A DNA stretch of 64,000 nt from Geodermatophilus sabuli. Lineage in GTDB: Bacteria; Actinomycetota; Actinomycetes; Mycobacteriales; Geodermatophilaceae. The translations under genes were made by a program, and so were the position numbers. The DNA is taken from contig NZ_OBDO01000005.1 in NCBI RefSeq assembly GCF_900215145.1, forward strand, positions 1 through 64,000, read 5' to 3'. Of the stretch, positions 32,160 through 40,660 are shown one piece after another. The first letter of the stretch is position 1. Every line of letters starts with the position of its first letter. The notes under the pieces are model-generated. The model saw only the letters and a list, made by a program, of their open reading frames with translations, was not told the DNA's origin and did no database searches.

Positions 32160-33382
32160 AGGTGGACCTGGTCAGCGAGCACGCCAGCCCGCTCGCCGCG
32201 ATCGGCGGGGTCGACGCAGGTGGCCAGAACGTGCACGTCGCCGCTCTCGCCGCCGGGCTGGCGCGCCGCGGGCACGACGTCACGGTGCACACCCGCCGGG
32301 AGGACCCCGACCAGCCGGACCGGGTGACCACCGCCGACGGCTACGACGTCGCCCACGTGACCGCCGGGCCCGAGCGGGTGCTGCCCAAGGACGACCTGCT
32401 GCGGCACATGCCCGAGTTCGCCTCGGTGCTGCGGCGCACCTGGGCCGCAGCACCGCCGGACCTGGTGCACGCGCACTTCTGGATGAGCGGCCTGGCCTCG
32501 ATCGCCGCCGCTGGACGGATCCCGGTCGTCCAGACCTTCCACGCCCTCGGCTCGGTGAAGCGGCGCCACCAGGGGGCGGCCGACACCTCGCCCGCGCAAC
32601 GGATCGAGCTGGAGCGGTCGCTATGCCGCACCGTCAGCCACGTCGTCGCCACCTGCTCCGACGAGCTCTTCGAACTGCGCCGCCTGGGCCTGGACAGCGA
32701 CCGCGCCTCGATCGTGCCCTGCGGCGTGGACACCGCCGTCTTCACGCCGAGGGGCCCGGTCGCGCCCCGCACCGAGGGGCGGCAGCGGCTGCTGGTCCTG
32801 GGCCGGCTGGTCGAGCGCAAGGGCCAGGAGGACGCCGTCCGGGCGCTGGTCGCCGTCCCCGGCGCCGAGCTGGTCGTCGTCGGCGGCCCGCCCGCCGACC
32901 GCCTGGACGCCGACCCGGAGGTGCAGCGGCTGCGCGCGGTCGCCGCGTCGCTGGGGGTGGCCGACCGGCTGGTGTTCACCGGGGCGGTGGCCCGCGCCGA
33001 CGTCCCCGCGTGGGTGCGCTCGGCCGACGTCGTCCTGGCGGTGCCCTGGTACGAGCCGTTCGGCATCACCCCGCTGGAGGCCATGGCCTGCGGGCGGCCG
33101 GTCGTGGCCACCGCCGTCGGCGGGCTGCAGGACTCCGTCGCCGACGGCGTCACCGGCGACCTCGTCCCCCCGCGGGACCACGGCCGCCTCGGCGCGGTCC
33201 TCGCCGCGCTGCTGGCCGACGACGCCCGCCGGGCCGCCTACGGCGCGGCCGGGGTCCGCCGGGCCCGCTCCCGCTACCGGTGGGCCCGCGTGGTCGCCGA
33301 CACCGAGACCGTCTACCGGCAGGTCCTGGCCGGCCCCGTCCGCTCCGGGAACGACACGAACCCCGTGGAGGTCGCCCGATGA
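32156..33382 (+). CDS. GT4-family glycosyltransferase (MshA/sucrose-synthase-like)
   Basis: 408 residues from GTG 32156, GAGGTG five bases upstream. N-terminal SPLAAIGGVDAGGQNVHVAA with the His-containing GGQNVH loop, HAHFWMSGLASIAAAGRIPV and TFHALGSVKRRH match the MshA-like GT4 branch. C-terminal VLGRLVERKGQEDAVRALV, VPWYEPFGITPLEAMACGRP and VVATAVGGLQDSVADG form the donor site. It probably transfers a hexose or amino sugar within the heptose-containing glycan. Its stop overlaps gmhA. Confidence 0.87.
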   Translation: MKVDLVSEHASPLAAIGGVDAGGQNVHVAALAAGLARRGHDVTVHTRREDPDQPDRVTTADGYDVAHVTAGPERVLPKDDLLRHMPEFASVLRRTWAAAPPDLVHAHFWMSGLASIAAAGRIPVVQTFHALGSVKRRHQGAADTSPAQRIELERSLCRTVSHVVATCSDELFELRRLGLDSDRASIVPCGVDTAVFTPRGPVAPRTEGRQRLLVLGRLVERKGQEDAVRALVAVPGAELVVVGGPPADRLDADPEVQRLRAVAASLGVADRLVFTGAVARADVPAWVRSADVVLAVPWYEPFGITPLEAMACGRPVVATAVGGLQDSVADGVTGDLVPPRDHGRLGAVLAALLADDARRAAYGAAGVRRARSRYRWARVVADTETVYRQVLAGPVRSGNDTNPVEVAR

Positions 33383-34047
33383 ACCCCGCCCCTCTGTCGG
33401 AGGCCCGCGAGGTCGTGTCACCGGACACGTGCACGCACCTGACCGGTGCCGACCACGTCGCGTCGCTGACCGCCGCGCTGGGGTCCCTGGACGGCCAGCT
33501 GGACGCGCTGGACCGGTGGGGCCGGCTGATCGCCGACGTCCTGTGCGGGGAGTCCCGCGGCCGGCTGCTGGCGGCCGGCAACGGCGGCAGCGCCGCGCAG
33601 GCCCAGCACCTGACCGCCGAGCTGGTGGGCCGCTACCGTGCCGACCGGCCGCCGTTCTCCGCGATCTGCCTGACCGCCGAGACCTCCTCGCTGACCGCGA
33701 TCGCCAACGACTACCCGGCCGACGAGCTGTTCGCCCGTCAGGTGGAGGCGCACGGGCGGGCCGGCGACGTGCTGGTGCTCCTGTCGACGTCGGGGCGGTC
33801 GCCCAACGCCGTCGCCGCCGCCCGCCGCGCCCGCGAGTGCGGCATCACCGTGCTGGCCATGACCGGGCCGGCGCCCAACCCGCTGGCGGCGGCCGCCGAC
33901 GACGCGGTCTGCATCGACAGCCCGTGGACGGCGACGGTGCAGGAGTGCCACCTGGTCGCCCTCCACCTGGTGTGCGCCGCGTTCGACGCCGCCGTGCTCG
34001 CCGAGCCCGCGCGGGTGCCGGTGAGCCGGATCGGGGTGGTCCAGTGA
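33379..34047 (+). CDS. gmhA: Sedoheptulose-7-phosphate isomerase (SIS domain)
   Basis: 222 residues from ATG 33379 (ATGA overlap). It has the SIS fold with LLAAGNGGSAAQAQHLTAEL (phosphate loop near 67-71, metal His nearby), AETSSLTAIANDYPADELFA, VLVLLSTSGRSPNAVAAARR and the closing VQECHLVALHLVCAAFD with metal/catalytic Glu and His. GmhA converts sedoheptulose 7-phosphate to D-glycero-D-manno-heptose 7-phosphate, the first heptose step. HldE follows by a 4-base overlap. Confidence 0.92.
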   Translation: MNPAPLSEAREVVSPDTCTHLTGADHVASLTAALGSLDGQLDALDRWGRLIADVLCGESRGRLLAAGNGGSAAQAQHLTAELVGRYRADRPPFSAICLTAETSSLTAIANDYPADELFARQVEAHGRAGDVLVLLSTSGRSPNAVAAARRARECGITVLAMTGPAPNPLAAAADDAVCIDSPWTATVQECHLVALHLVCAAFDAAVLAEPARVPVSRIGVVQ

Positions 34048-35435
34048 CGGGGCCGCTCGTGGTGGTCGGCGACGCGCTGCTCGACGTCGACCTGGTCGGC
34101 ACGGCCTCCCGGCTGACGCCGGACGCCCCGGTGCCGGTGGTGGAGGACGTCGAGACCCGCGAGCGCCCCGGCGGCGCGGCGCTGGCCGCGGTGATCGCGG
34201 CGGGCCTGACCGGCCGGGACGTGGTGCTGGTCGCGCCGATGGCCGACGACGCGGGCGCGGCCCGGCTGCGCGCCCTGCTCGACGGCCGGGTGCGGCTGGT
34301 GGCGATCCCGGCCACCGGCGGCACCGCGGTCAAGCAGCGGGTCCGCGTCGGCGACCACTCCGTCGTGCGCCTGGACAGCGGCGCCCCCGCGGCCATGCTC
34401 GACCCGCTCCCGGAGGAGGCGGCCACGGTGCTGCGGGACGCCGCGGCGGTGCTGGTGGCCGACTACGGCCGGGGGACGACGGCGGCCGCCGACGTCCGCG
34501 CCGCGCTGGCGCAGGCCGGGGGGCCGATCGTCTGGGACCCCCACCCGCGCGGTGCCGATCCCGTTCCGCAGACCCGGCTGGTCACGCCCAACGGCGCCGA
34601 GGCCGCCCGGGTGGCGGCCGGGGTGGGCGTGCCCGTCGACGGCGACGGGCTGGCCGCGGTCGGCGCGCGCGCCGAGGCGCTGATCCGGCACTGGGGCGTG
34701 GGGGCGGTCGCGGTGACCCTCGGCGCCCGCGGTGCGCTGCTCTCCTACGGCGAGGGCGCGCCGATGGTGGTGCCCGCGGTGCCGGTGACCGGCGGCGACC
34801 CGTGCGGCGCCGGGGACTCCTTCGCCGCCGCGGCGGCGCTCGCGCTGGCCGACGGCGCCGTGACCGGGGAGGCGGTCGCCGCGGCGGTGGCGGCGGCCTC
34901 GGCGTTCGTCGGTCGAGGCGGCGCGTCGTCCTGGGACCGGCCCCGACCGGGCACCCCGACCGCGCCGGCGCTGGACGTGGTCGCCGACCCCGACGTCGAC
35001 GTCCTGCTGGCCGGGGTGCGCGCCGCCGGCGGGACCGTGGTGGCCACCGGCGGCTGCTTCGACCTGCTGCACCCCGGGCACGTCGCCACCCTGCGCGCGG
35101 CCCGCGGCCTCGGCGACTGCCTGGTGGTCTGCATCAACTCCGACGAGTCGGTGCGCCGGCTGAAGGGCCCGTCGCGACCGCTGGTCACCGCTCCCGACCG
35201 GGCGCGGGTGCTCGAGGCGCTGGAGTTCGTCGACGCGGTCGTGGTGTTCGAGGAGGACACCCCGGCGGAGGTGCTCGACCGCATCCGCCCGGACGTGTGG
35301 GCCAAGGGCGGGGACTACGCGGGCGCGGACCTCCCGGAGGCCGCGGTACTGCGGCGCTGGGGCGGCCAGGCCGTGGTGCTGCCCTACCTGGACGGCCACT
35401 CCACGACCGCCCTGGTCGAGCGTTCCCGGGTGTGA
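34044..35435 (+). CDS. hldE: Bifunctional heptose-7-phosphate kinase / heptose-1-phosphate adenylyltransferase
   Basis: 463 residues from GTG 34044. The N-terminal PfkB-type kinase (about 1-315) has VVVGDALLDVDLVGTASRL, RERPGGAALAAVIAAGLTGR and the anion-hole/base motif GGDPCGAGDSFAAAAAL (near 251-263). The C-terminal cytidylyl-type domain (about 330-463) has VVATGGCFDLLHPGHVATLR with the HxGH motif (near 344), CINSDESVRRLKGPSRPL and DVWAKGGDYAGADLPEAAVL. HldE phosphorylates C1 of heptose 7-phosphate and later adenylylates heptose 1-phosphate to ADP-heptose. It lies between gmhA and a GT9 gene. The usual VTGAGDT reads PCGAGDS. Confidence 0.92.
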   Translation: MTGPLVVVGDALLDVDLVGTASRLTPDAPVPVVEDVETRERPGGAALAAVIAAGLTGRDVVLVAPMADDAGAARLRALLDGRVRLVAIPATGGTAVKQRVRVGDHSVVRLDSGAPAAMLDPLPEEAATVLRDAAAVLVADYGRGTTAAADVRAALAQAGGPIVWDPHPRGADPVPQTRLVTPNGAEAARVAAGVGVPVDGDGLAAVGARAEALIRHWGVGAVAVTLGARGALLSYGEGAPMVVPAVPVTGGDPCGAGDSFAAAAALALADGAVTGEAVAAAVAAASAFVGRGGASSWDRPRPGTPTAPALDVVADPDVDVLLAGVRAAGGTVVATGGCFDLLHPGHVATLRAARGLGDCLVVCINSDESVRRLKGPSRPLVTAPDRARVLEALEFVDAVVVFEEDTPAEVLDRIRPDVWAKGGDYAGADLPEAAVLRRWGGQAVVLPYLDGHSTTALVERSRV

Positions 35436-36433
35436 GTGAGGACCCCCTTCCTGCCGGTCCCCGCGGGGATCGACGCGACGGGCGGCCGGTGGCGGTCGTC
35501 CTGCGGCCGCTGGGGCTGGGCGACCTGCTGACCGGCGTCCCGGCGATCCGGGCCGTCCGCGCCGCGGTGCCCGACCACCGGCTGGTGCTGGCGACCACGA
35601 CCGCGCTCGAGCCCCTCGCCGGGCTGGTCGACGCCGTCGACGAGGTGCTGCCCTCCCGTGAGCTGGAGCCGCTGGACTGGGCCGGTCCGCCGCCCGAGCT
35701 CGCCGTCGACCTGCACGGCAAGGGCCCGGCCTCGCACGTGGTCGTCGCCGACCTGTCGCCGGACCGGCTGCTCACCTTCGGCAGTCCCGGCTACCCCGGC
35801 CCCACCTGGTTCCCCGACGAGCACGAGGTGCACCGCTGGTGCCGGCTGGTCGCCGAGGGCCTCGGGGTGGACGCCGACCCGGACGCGCTCGACCTCGCCG
35901 TGCCGGCCGTGCCCGCCCCGGCCCCGGCCGGCGTGGCGCTGGTGCACCCCGGCGCGGCGTTCCTCGGGCGCCGGTGGCCGCCGGAACGGTTCGCCGCCGT
36001 CGCCCGCCACCTCGCCGCCGCCGGCCTGGACGTGCGGGTCACCGGCGGCCCGGCCGAGGTGCCGCTGGCCCGGCAGGTGGCCGCGGCGGCCGGGCTGGGG
36101 GAGGAGGCGGTGCTCGCCGGCCGGACGACGACGCTGGAGCTGGCCGCGGTGGTGGCCGGCGCCCGCGTCGTGGTCAGCGGTGACACCGGGATGGCGCACC
36201 TGGCCACCGCCTACCGACGTCCGTCGGTGGTGCTGTTCGGGCCGGTGTCCCCGGCACTGTGGGGGCCACCGCCCCGGGTCGGGCGGGACGGGACGCCATT
36301 GCACGTCGTCCTCTGGCACGGCGACGGCACCGGGGACCCGTGGGGGACCGAGCTCGACCCCGCGCTGGCCCGGATCACCGTCGACGAGGTGACGGCCGCG
36401 CTGGACTCCCTGCTGACGTCACCCGGCAGGTGA
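35432..36433 (+). CDS. GT9 heptosyltransferase-like glycosyltransferase
   Basis: 333 residues from GTG 35432 (GTGA overlap with hldE); an internal GTG at 35489 would start right at the domain (VAVVLRPLGLGDLLTGVPAI). GT9 motifs: LAVDLHGKGPASHVVVADL, LVHPGAAFLGRRWPPERFAA, VRVTGGPAEVPLARQVAA and VVVSGDTGMAHLATAYRRPS then VVLFGPVSPALWGPP. It is the second GT9 of the operon and resembles actinobacterial enzymes more than LPS WaaC/WaaF in the visible motifs. The first 18 residues are encoded by a sequence resembling repeat family B, so the true start may be 35489. Confidence 0.85.
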   Translation: MSEDPLPAGPRGDRRDGRPVAVVLRPLGLGDLLTGVPAIRAVRAAVPDHRLVLATTTALEPLAGLVDAVDEVLPSRELEPLDWAGPPPELAVDLHGKGPASHVVVADLSPDRLLTFGSPGYPGPTWFPDEHEVHRWCRLVAEGLGVDADPDALDLAVPAVPAPAPAGVALVHPGAAFLGRRWPPERFAAVARHLAAAGLDVRVTGGPAEVPLARQVAAAAGLGEEAVLAGRTTTLELAAVVAGARVVVSGDTGMAHLATAYRRPSVVLFGPVSPALWGPPPRVGRDGTPLHVVLWHGDGTGDPWGTELDPALARITVDEVTAALDSLLTSPGR

Positions 36434-36454
36434 TCCTCGGGCCCGGCGCGGGGC

Positions 36455-38104
36455 TCAGCCCTCGCGCTGCCGGAGGGCGTCGAACAGGACGGTCTGCAGC
36501 GCGGTCGGGTCGACGGCGGAGTAGGCGGCGCCGTCGGTGGCCGCGGCGATCTGCTCGAGCGCGTCGAGATCGGCGTCCGGGCCCAGCGCGACGCCGATGA
36601 CCTTCACCGGCCGCTCGGGATCGGTCTCCTCGGCCACCGTCTCGAGCAGCGCCTCGAGCGAGAGGCCGTCGTCCTCGTTCGTGCCGTCGGTGACCATGAG
36701 GACGCTGTTGACCGCGGTCGGGTCGTAGTCGGCCCGCGCCGCGCGGACGGCGGCCAGCGTCGTGTCGTACAGGCCGGTGCCGCCGGGGGTGAGCCGGTCG
36801 GGGATGCTGTCGAGCTGCTCGTCGAGCAGGTCGCGCTGCTCGCGCCCGTCGGTCTGCGTCTCCAGGGTCCGGGTGGGCACCAGCTCGGTCCAGTCCTGGT
36901 CGCCCTCGAGCTCGCTGGCGAAGACCCACAGACCCAGCGCGAAGTTGCCCGGGACCAGCGACAGCGCGCTCTTGGCGGCGTCGCGGGCGAGGGTGGCGCG
37001 GGTGCCGCCACCGGCCGGGGCCTCCATCGACGTGGACACGTCGAACACGGTCAGGATGCGCGACGGCGCGGCGAGCTCCGCGAGCTGCCCCAGCAGCGAC
37101 TGCACCTGCCCGGGGTCGAGCAGGAGCGCCTCGGGCGCGGCCTCCTGGATCCCGGTTGAGGGTCCGGCGCCGGTGGGCGGGGTGCCGTCGGCGTCGCGGA
37201 ACCCCGCGTCGAGGACGGCGGTGCGCGCCGCGTCGGAGGTCAGCGCCCGCACCGCGGCGTTGACCGCGGCGGCGTCGGCGCCGGAGGCCGAGCCCACCCG
37301 CACGACGGGGTAGTCCAGGGACGGGCTGCCCTCCCGCGGGTAGACGGCGACCAGCGCCGGGTCCTCCGCGCCGGCGTTGGTGGCCACCACCTCCTGCTCG
37401 CTCACCGGGACCAGCGGGGCGTCGACGTCGTCGGCACTGCCGGCCTCCAGGGCCGCGGCGGGGGAGACCGACGGGCCCCGCTCAGCGGCGAGCACCGCCT
37501 GGACGACGGCGTTGTCCGCGTCCTCGTCCGCGCCCAACGCGGTCCGGACGGCGCTCAGCGCGGCCAGCCCCTCGGCGCTGGTCGCGAGGTCCGGGACGGC
37601 GAGGGACTGTTCGCCGGCCAGGGCCTCCCCCCAGCCGGGCGGCTCGGCGGACCAGCCCAGGGCGTCGACGGCGGCGCGGCTGGTCGCCAGCACGACCGGC
37701 GAGGTCGCCACCGACCCGGCCGTCTCCAGGGGCGCCTCGCCGGCGCGGGCCGGCCACAGCGAGGAGTCCGGCACCCACAGGTGCGGCAGGTCGGCCGCCT
37801 CGAGGGCGCCCAGGTCACCCACGGTCTGCAGCGGCTCCTGCGCGGTCACCTGGGCGGAGGCACAGTCCTGCTCACGCAGCCCCTCGGCGCCGGCGAGCAC
37901 CTGCTCGGCGACCGGCGCGAGCTCCGGGGCCACGGCCACCCGGACGACGTCGGTGCGCGCGCAGTCGCCGTCACCGGAGCCGACCGCCCACCAGGTGATG
38001 CCGGCGGCGACGAGCACGACGGCCGCCACCGCCACGGCGACGAGGACCTGCGGTGTCAGGCCCGCGACCCTCCGGCCGGCAGATCTGTCGGCGTGGCGGC
38101 CCAT
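36455..38104 (-). CDS. Solute-binding-like and VWA domain membrane-anchored protein
   Basis: 549 residues from ATG 38104, AGGGAG eight bases upstream. An N-terminal membrane anchor (about 17-40, VLVAVAVAAVVLVAAGITWW) is followed by a periplasmic-binding-like domain (TDVVRVAVAPELAPVAEQVL, DLPHLWVPDSSLW, ATSPVVLATSRAAVDALGW). A von Willebrand A domain (about 340-549) has the MIDAS motif FDVSTSM (near 353), a later Thr region and VLMVTDGTN. VWA domains bind metal and protein partners. The protein could sense a ligand and recruit a partner at the wall. Convergent with the heptose operon, 21 bases apart. Function unknown. Confidence 0.78.
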   Translation of the reverse strand: MGRHADRSAGRRVAGLTPQVLVAVAVAAVVLVAAGITWWAVGSGDGDCARTDVVRVAVAPELAPVAEQVLAGAEGLREQDCASAQVTAQEPLQTVGDLGALEAADLPHLWVPDSSLWPARAGEAPLETAGSVATSPVVLATSRAAVDALGWSAEPPGWGEALAGEQSLAVPDLATSAEGLAALSAVRTALGADEDADNAVVQAVLAAERGPSVSPAAALEAGSADDVDAPLVPVSEQEVVATNAGAEDPALVAVYPREGSPSLDYPVVRVGSASGADAAAVNAAVRALTSDAARTAVLDAGFRDADGTPPTGAGPSTGIQEAAPEALLLDPGQVQSLLGQLAELAAPSRILTVFDVSTSMEAPAGGGTRATLARDAAKSALSLVPGNFALGLWVFASELEGDQDWTELVPTRTLETQTDGREQRDLLDEQLDSIPDRLTPGGTGLYDTTLAAVRAARADYDPTAVNSVLMVTDGTNEDDGLSLEALLETVAEETDPERPVKVIGVALGPDADLDALEQIAAATDGAAYSAVDPTALQTVLFDALRQREG

Positions 38105-38196
38105 GCGTGCAGCTCCCTGTGGCTCGGTCGGTCAGGGCGTCCCCGGCGACCCCGCGACCGCCCCTCACAGGGTAGATGCGTCTGCTGACTCTGTGG

Positions 38197-39186
38197 TCAC
38201 ACCGCCTGGGCCGCGGCCGTCCGCTGCTGCGCGGCGAACCAGTCCACCGTGCGTCGCAGCCCCTCCTCCGAGGGCACCTGGGGCCGCCACCCGAGCAGCT
38301 CCTCGGCGCGGGTCGTGTCGGGGCGCCGCACCTTGGGGTCGTCCACCGGCAGGTCGATGAACTCGATGGGGGAGGAGGAGCCGGTGAGCTGACGGATCCA
38401 CTCGGCCAGCCGCAGCATCGACAGCTCGTCCGGGTTGCCGATGTTCACCGGGCCGGTCTCATCGGAGAAGGCCATGGCGAGGATCCCGCGCACCGTGTCG
38501 TCGACGTAGCAGATCGACCGGGTCTGCGAGCCGTTCCCGGCGACGGTCAGCGGCCGGCCGGACAGCGCCTGGCCGACGAACGCCGGGATCGCGCGGCCGT
38601 CGTCCGGGCGCATCCGCGGCCCGTAGGTGTTGAAGATCCGCACGATGCCGGTGTCGGTGCCCTTGGACGTCCGGTACGCCGTCGTCATCGCCTCGCTGAA
38701 CCGCTTGGCCTCGTCGTAGACCCCGCGCGGGCCGACCGGGTTGACGTTGCCCCAGTAGTCCTCGGTCTGCGGGTGCACCAGCGGGTCGCCGTACACCTCG
38801 GAGGTGGAGGCCAGGACGTAGCGGGCGCCCTTCTCGTGGGCCAGCCCGAGGGTGTGCAGGGTGCCCAGGCTGCCGACCTTGAGCGTCTCGATCGGCATCT
38901 TCAGGTAGTCCAGCGGGCTGGCCGGCGAGGCGAAGTGCAGCACGAGGTCGACCGGGCCGGGGACGTGCACGAAGTCGGTGACGTCGCAGCGCACCAGCCG
39001 GAACCCCGGCCGCTCCAGGAGGTGGGCGACGTTCTGCGGGGAACCGGTGAGGAAGTTGTCCAGGCAGACCACCTCGACGTCGCGGTCGAGCAGGTGCTCG
39101 CACAGGTGCGAGCCGAGGAACCCCGCGCCGCCGGTGACCACTGCCCGCCGCATGGTCCGTGCCGCGTGCACCATTCCCGCTCCCAT
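38197..39186 (-). CDS. UDP-glucuronate decarboxylase-like NAD-dependent epimerase/dehydratase
   Basis: Up to 329 residues from ATG 39186; ATG 39153 (MRRAVVTGG) starts right at the fold and is equally possible. Extended [23 protein letters not shown] (NAD loop), [39 protein letters not shown], the catalytic YDEAKRFSE (YxxxK) and [20 protein letters not shown], then [20 protein letters not shown]. These match UDP-xylose synthase, which makes UDP-xylose from UDP-glucuronate. It is not HldD. It probably supplies a pentose donor for the nearby glycan genes. A 20-bp palindrome lies 55 bases upstream. Confidence 0.88.
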   Translation of the reverse strand: MGAGMVHAARTMRRAVVTGGAGFLGSHLCEHLLDRDVEVVCLDNFLTGSPQNVAHLLERPGFRLVRCDVTDFVHVPGPVDLVLHFASPASPLDYLKMPIETLKVGSLGTLHTLGLAHEKGARYVLASTSEVYGDPLVHPQTEDYWGNVNPVGPRGVYDEAKRFSEAMTTAYRTSKGTDTGIVRIFNTYGPRMRPDDGRAIPAFVGQALSGRPLTVAGNGSQTRSICYVDDTVRGILAMAFSDETGPVNIGNPDELSMLRLAEWIRQLTGSSSPIEFIDLPVDDPKVRRPDTTRAEELLGWRPQVPSEEGLRRTVDWFAAQQRTAAAQAV

Positions 39187-39240
39187 CGCCGAGGGGCCCG
39201 CGCTGGACCCCAGCGGGCTCTACCCCAAGATCACCGGCCC

Positions 39241-39260
39241 ACACTTCACGCGTGAAGTGT
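39241..39260. promoter_or_regulatory. Perfect 20-bp palindrome upstream of the decarboxylase gene
   Basis: ACACTTCACGCGTGAAGTGT is its own reverse complement over all 20 bases and does not extend further. It lies between the DUF2630 gene and the decarboxylase on the minus strand, 55 bases before the latter's first ATG. It could be an operator or, as RNA, a short hairpin. The half TTCACG recalls parS, but the 2-bp longer centre differs from parS. Confidence 0.6.
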
Positions 39261-39309
39261 CCGGCGCCCATCCGGGGACGTGCCAGGACGCGCGATGCCG
39301 GCGGCGGCG

Positions 39310-39543
39310 CTACTGGAGGTAGCCCTCGACCTGCTGCTCCGGGCGGGGAGAGGCCTCGTCCGGGTCCTCGCCGTACTGGCGCTTGGCGTCCCGCTGGCGG
39401 AGCAGGTCCCAGAGCTGGTCGCGGTCCTCCTCGATCTGCCGGAGCCGGGCGCGCTGCTCGTCGGTGTGCTCGCCGTTCTCGCGCAGCCCGCGCTCCTCCT
39501 CGACGAGGGCCTCGATGCGGCTTCGGATCTCGCTGTCGTCCAT
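39310..39543 (-). CDS. DUF2630 family protein
   Basis: 77 residues. Two charged helices, MDDSEIRSRIEALVEEERGL and EQRARLRQIEEDRDQLWDLL, then RQRDAKRQYGEDPDEASPRP and the conserved ending VEGYLQ. This matches the small actinobacterial DUF2630 family of unknown function; a helical hairpin that dimerises is likely. It stands alone between tyrA and the decarboxylase on the same strand. Confidence 0.88.
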   Translation of the reverse strand: MDDSEIRSRIEALVEEERGLRENGEHTDEQRARLRQIEEDRDQLWDLLRQRDAKRQYGEDPDEASPRPEQQVEGYLQ

Positions 39544-39600
39544 GCCTGCTCCCTGCCCGCCGCCCGGCGACCGAAACCGGTCAGCGCGGTGACACGGGTC

Positions 39601-39660
39601 GGCTTCCGCCCCCGGTCCGCTCCTCGGTCGCTGGCGCTCCCTGCGATGCTCCCGGCGGCG
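39601..39660 (-). repeat. Family A stop-codon repeat after tyrA
   Basis: Read on the minus strand from the tyrA TGA, these 60 bases (starting CGCCGCCGGGAGCATCGCAG) match the 60 bases that follow the recR TGA (61261-61320) at 58 positions. The copies lie about 21 kb apart in opposite orientation, each starting at the stop codon of an unrelated gene. Confidence 0.88.
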
Positions 39661-40584
39661 TCAACCGACGTCCGGCACGTACCCCTCGACGAACGCGGCC
39701 AGCCGCCGGGTGACCGCTCCGCCGGCCCGGCCCAGCGCGAGCAGCGCCGACCGCTCCAGCGGCACACGCAGGGCGCGCAGCGCCGACGGCGCCCCCGTCC
39801 GGACGGCGTGCCCGGCGGCGACCAGCTCCGGCCAGGGCCGGGCCAGCTGGGCCTGCACCCGGGCCAGCGCCGCCGCCGTCGGCACGGCGTTGCCCTCCAC
39901 CATCGCGGTGACGAACGCGGGGTCGCTGGCGATGACGCGGGTGCCGTCGCGGAAGCTGCCGGCGGCGAGGGCGAGGGCCAGCGGACCGGCCTCCCCGGCG
40001 GCCGCCGCCAGCGCCGCGGCCAGCAGATGGGGCACGTGGCTGATCGCGGCCACGGCGTCGTCGTGCTCCGCCGCGGTCACGGGCACCACCTCCGCGCCGG
40101 CGGCGAGGGCCACCTCCGCCACCCGCAGCCACCGGGGGAGGTCGGTGCCCGGCTCCAGGCACACCGCCCACCGGGCGCCGGTGAACAGCCGGGGGTCGGT
40201 CGCCTCGTGGCCGGTGCGCTCGGTGCCGCACATGGGGTGCCCGCCCACGTAGCGGCTGCCGTACGCCGCGCCCAGCTCCGCCAGGACCGGCAGCTTCACC
40301 GAGCCCAGGTCGGTGACCGTCGCGTCGGGGTCGACGGCCAGCCCGTCCAGCGCACGGGCCATCGCCGGCAGCGGGACGGCGAGGACGACGACACCGGCCA
40401 TCTCCCGCCCGATCCGCACCCCGCGCGCGGCAGCGGCGTCCCGGGCGGCGGGGTCGACGTCCCAGCCGGTGACGGTGCGCCCGGCGGCGACCAGGGCCGC
40501 GGCCAGCGACCCGCCGAGCTGGCCGAGGCCGACCACGCCGACCGGCGGTGCGGGCATGGTCGGCACCGGGAAGGAGGCGGTCAC
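39661..40584 (-). CDS. tyrA: Prephenate dehydrogenase
   Basis: 307 residues from GTG 40584 with GGAGGG five bases upstream. Rossmann start PVGVVGLGQLGGSLAAALVA, then DLGSVKLPVLAEL, RYVGGHPMCGTERTGHEATD (substrate His and Arg region) and VTAAEHDDAVAAISHVPHLL. It oxidatively decarboxylates prephenate to 4-hydroxyphenylpyruvate in tyrosine synthesis. It is somewhat short, with no ACT domain visible, so feedback control by tyrosine may be absent or different. It follows the PaaI gene on the same strand by 76 bases. Confidence 0.92.
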   Translation of the reverse strand: MTASFPVPTMPAPPVGVVGLGQLGGSLAAALVAAGRTVTGWDVDPAARDAAAARGVRIGREMAGVVVLAVPLPAMARALDGLAVDPDATVTDLGSVKLPVLAELGAAYGSRYVGGHPMCGTERTGHEATDPRLFTGARWAVCLEPGTDLPRWLRVAEVALAAGAEVVPVTAAEHDDAVAAISHVPHLLAAALAAAAGEAGPLALALAAGSFRDGTRVIASDPAFVTAMVEGNAVPTAAALARVQAQLARPWPELVAAGHAVRTGAPSALRALRVPLERSALLALGRAGGAVTRRLAAFVEGYVPDVG

Positions 40585-40608
40585 GCGGTCCCTCCGCGGC
40601 GCGACTCC

Positions 40609-40660
40609 GCAACCGCTGCGCTCGCTCGCAGAGTGCGCTGCGATGCTCGCGAACGCGTCG
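40609..40660 (-). repeat. Diverged family A repeat after the thioesterase gene
   Basis: Directly after the PaaI stop on the minus strand come TGACGACG, then GAGCATCGCAG (identical to family A) and a GC-rich tail CGAGCGAGCGCAGCGGTTGC that aligns loosely. It looks like an older or different-subfamily copy, again starting at a stop codon. Confidence 0.5.

Noticed and set aside
38197..39186. HldD (ADP-heptose epimerase) to complete the heptose pathway
   Set aside because: The sequence motifs are those of UDP-glucuronate decarboxylase, not HldD.
39241..39260. parS centromere site
   Set aside because: The half-sites resemble parS (TTCACG), but the centre is 2 bp longer than TGTTTCACGTGAAACA and the outer bases differ.
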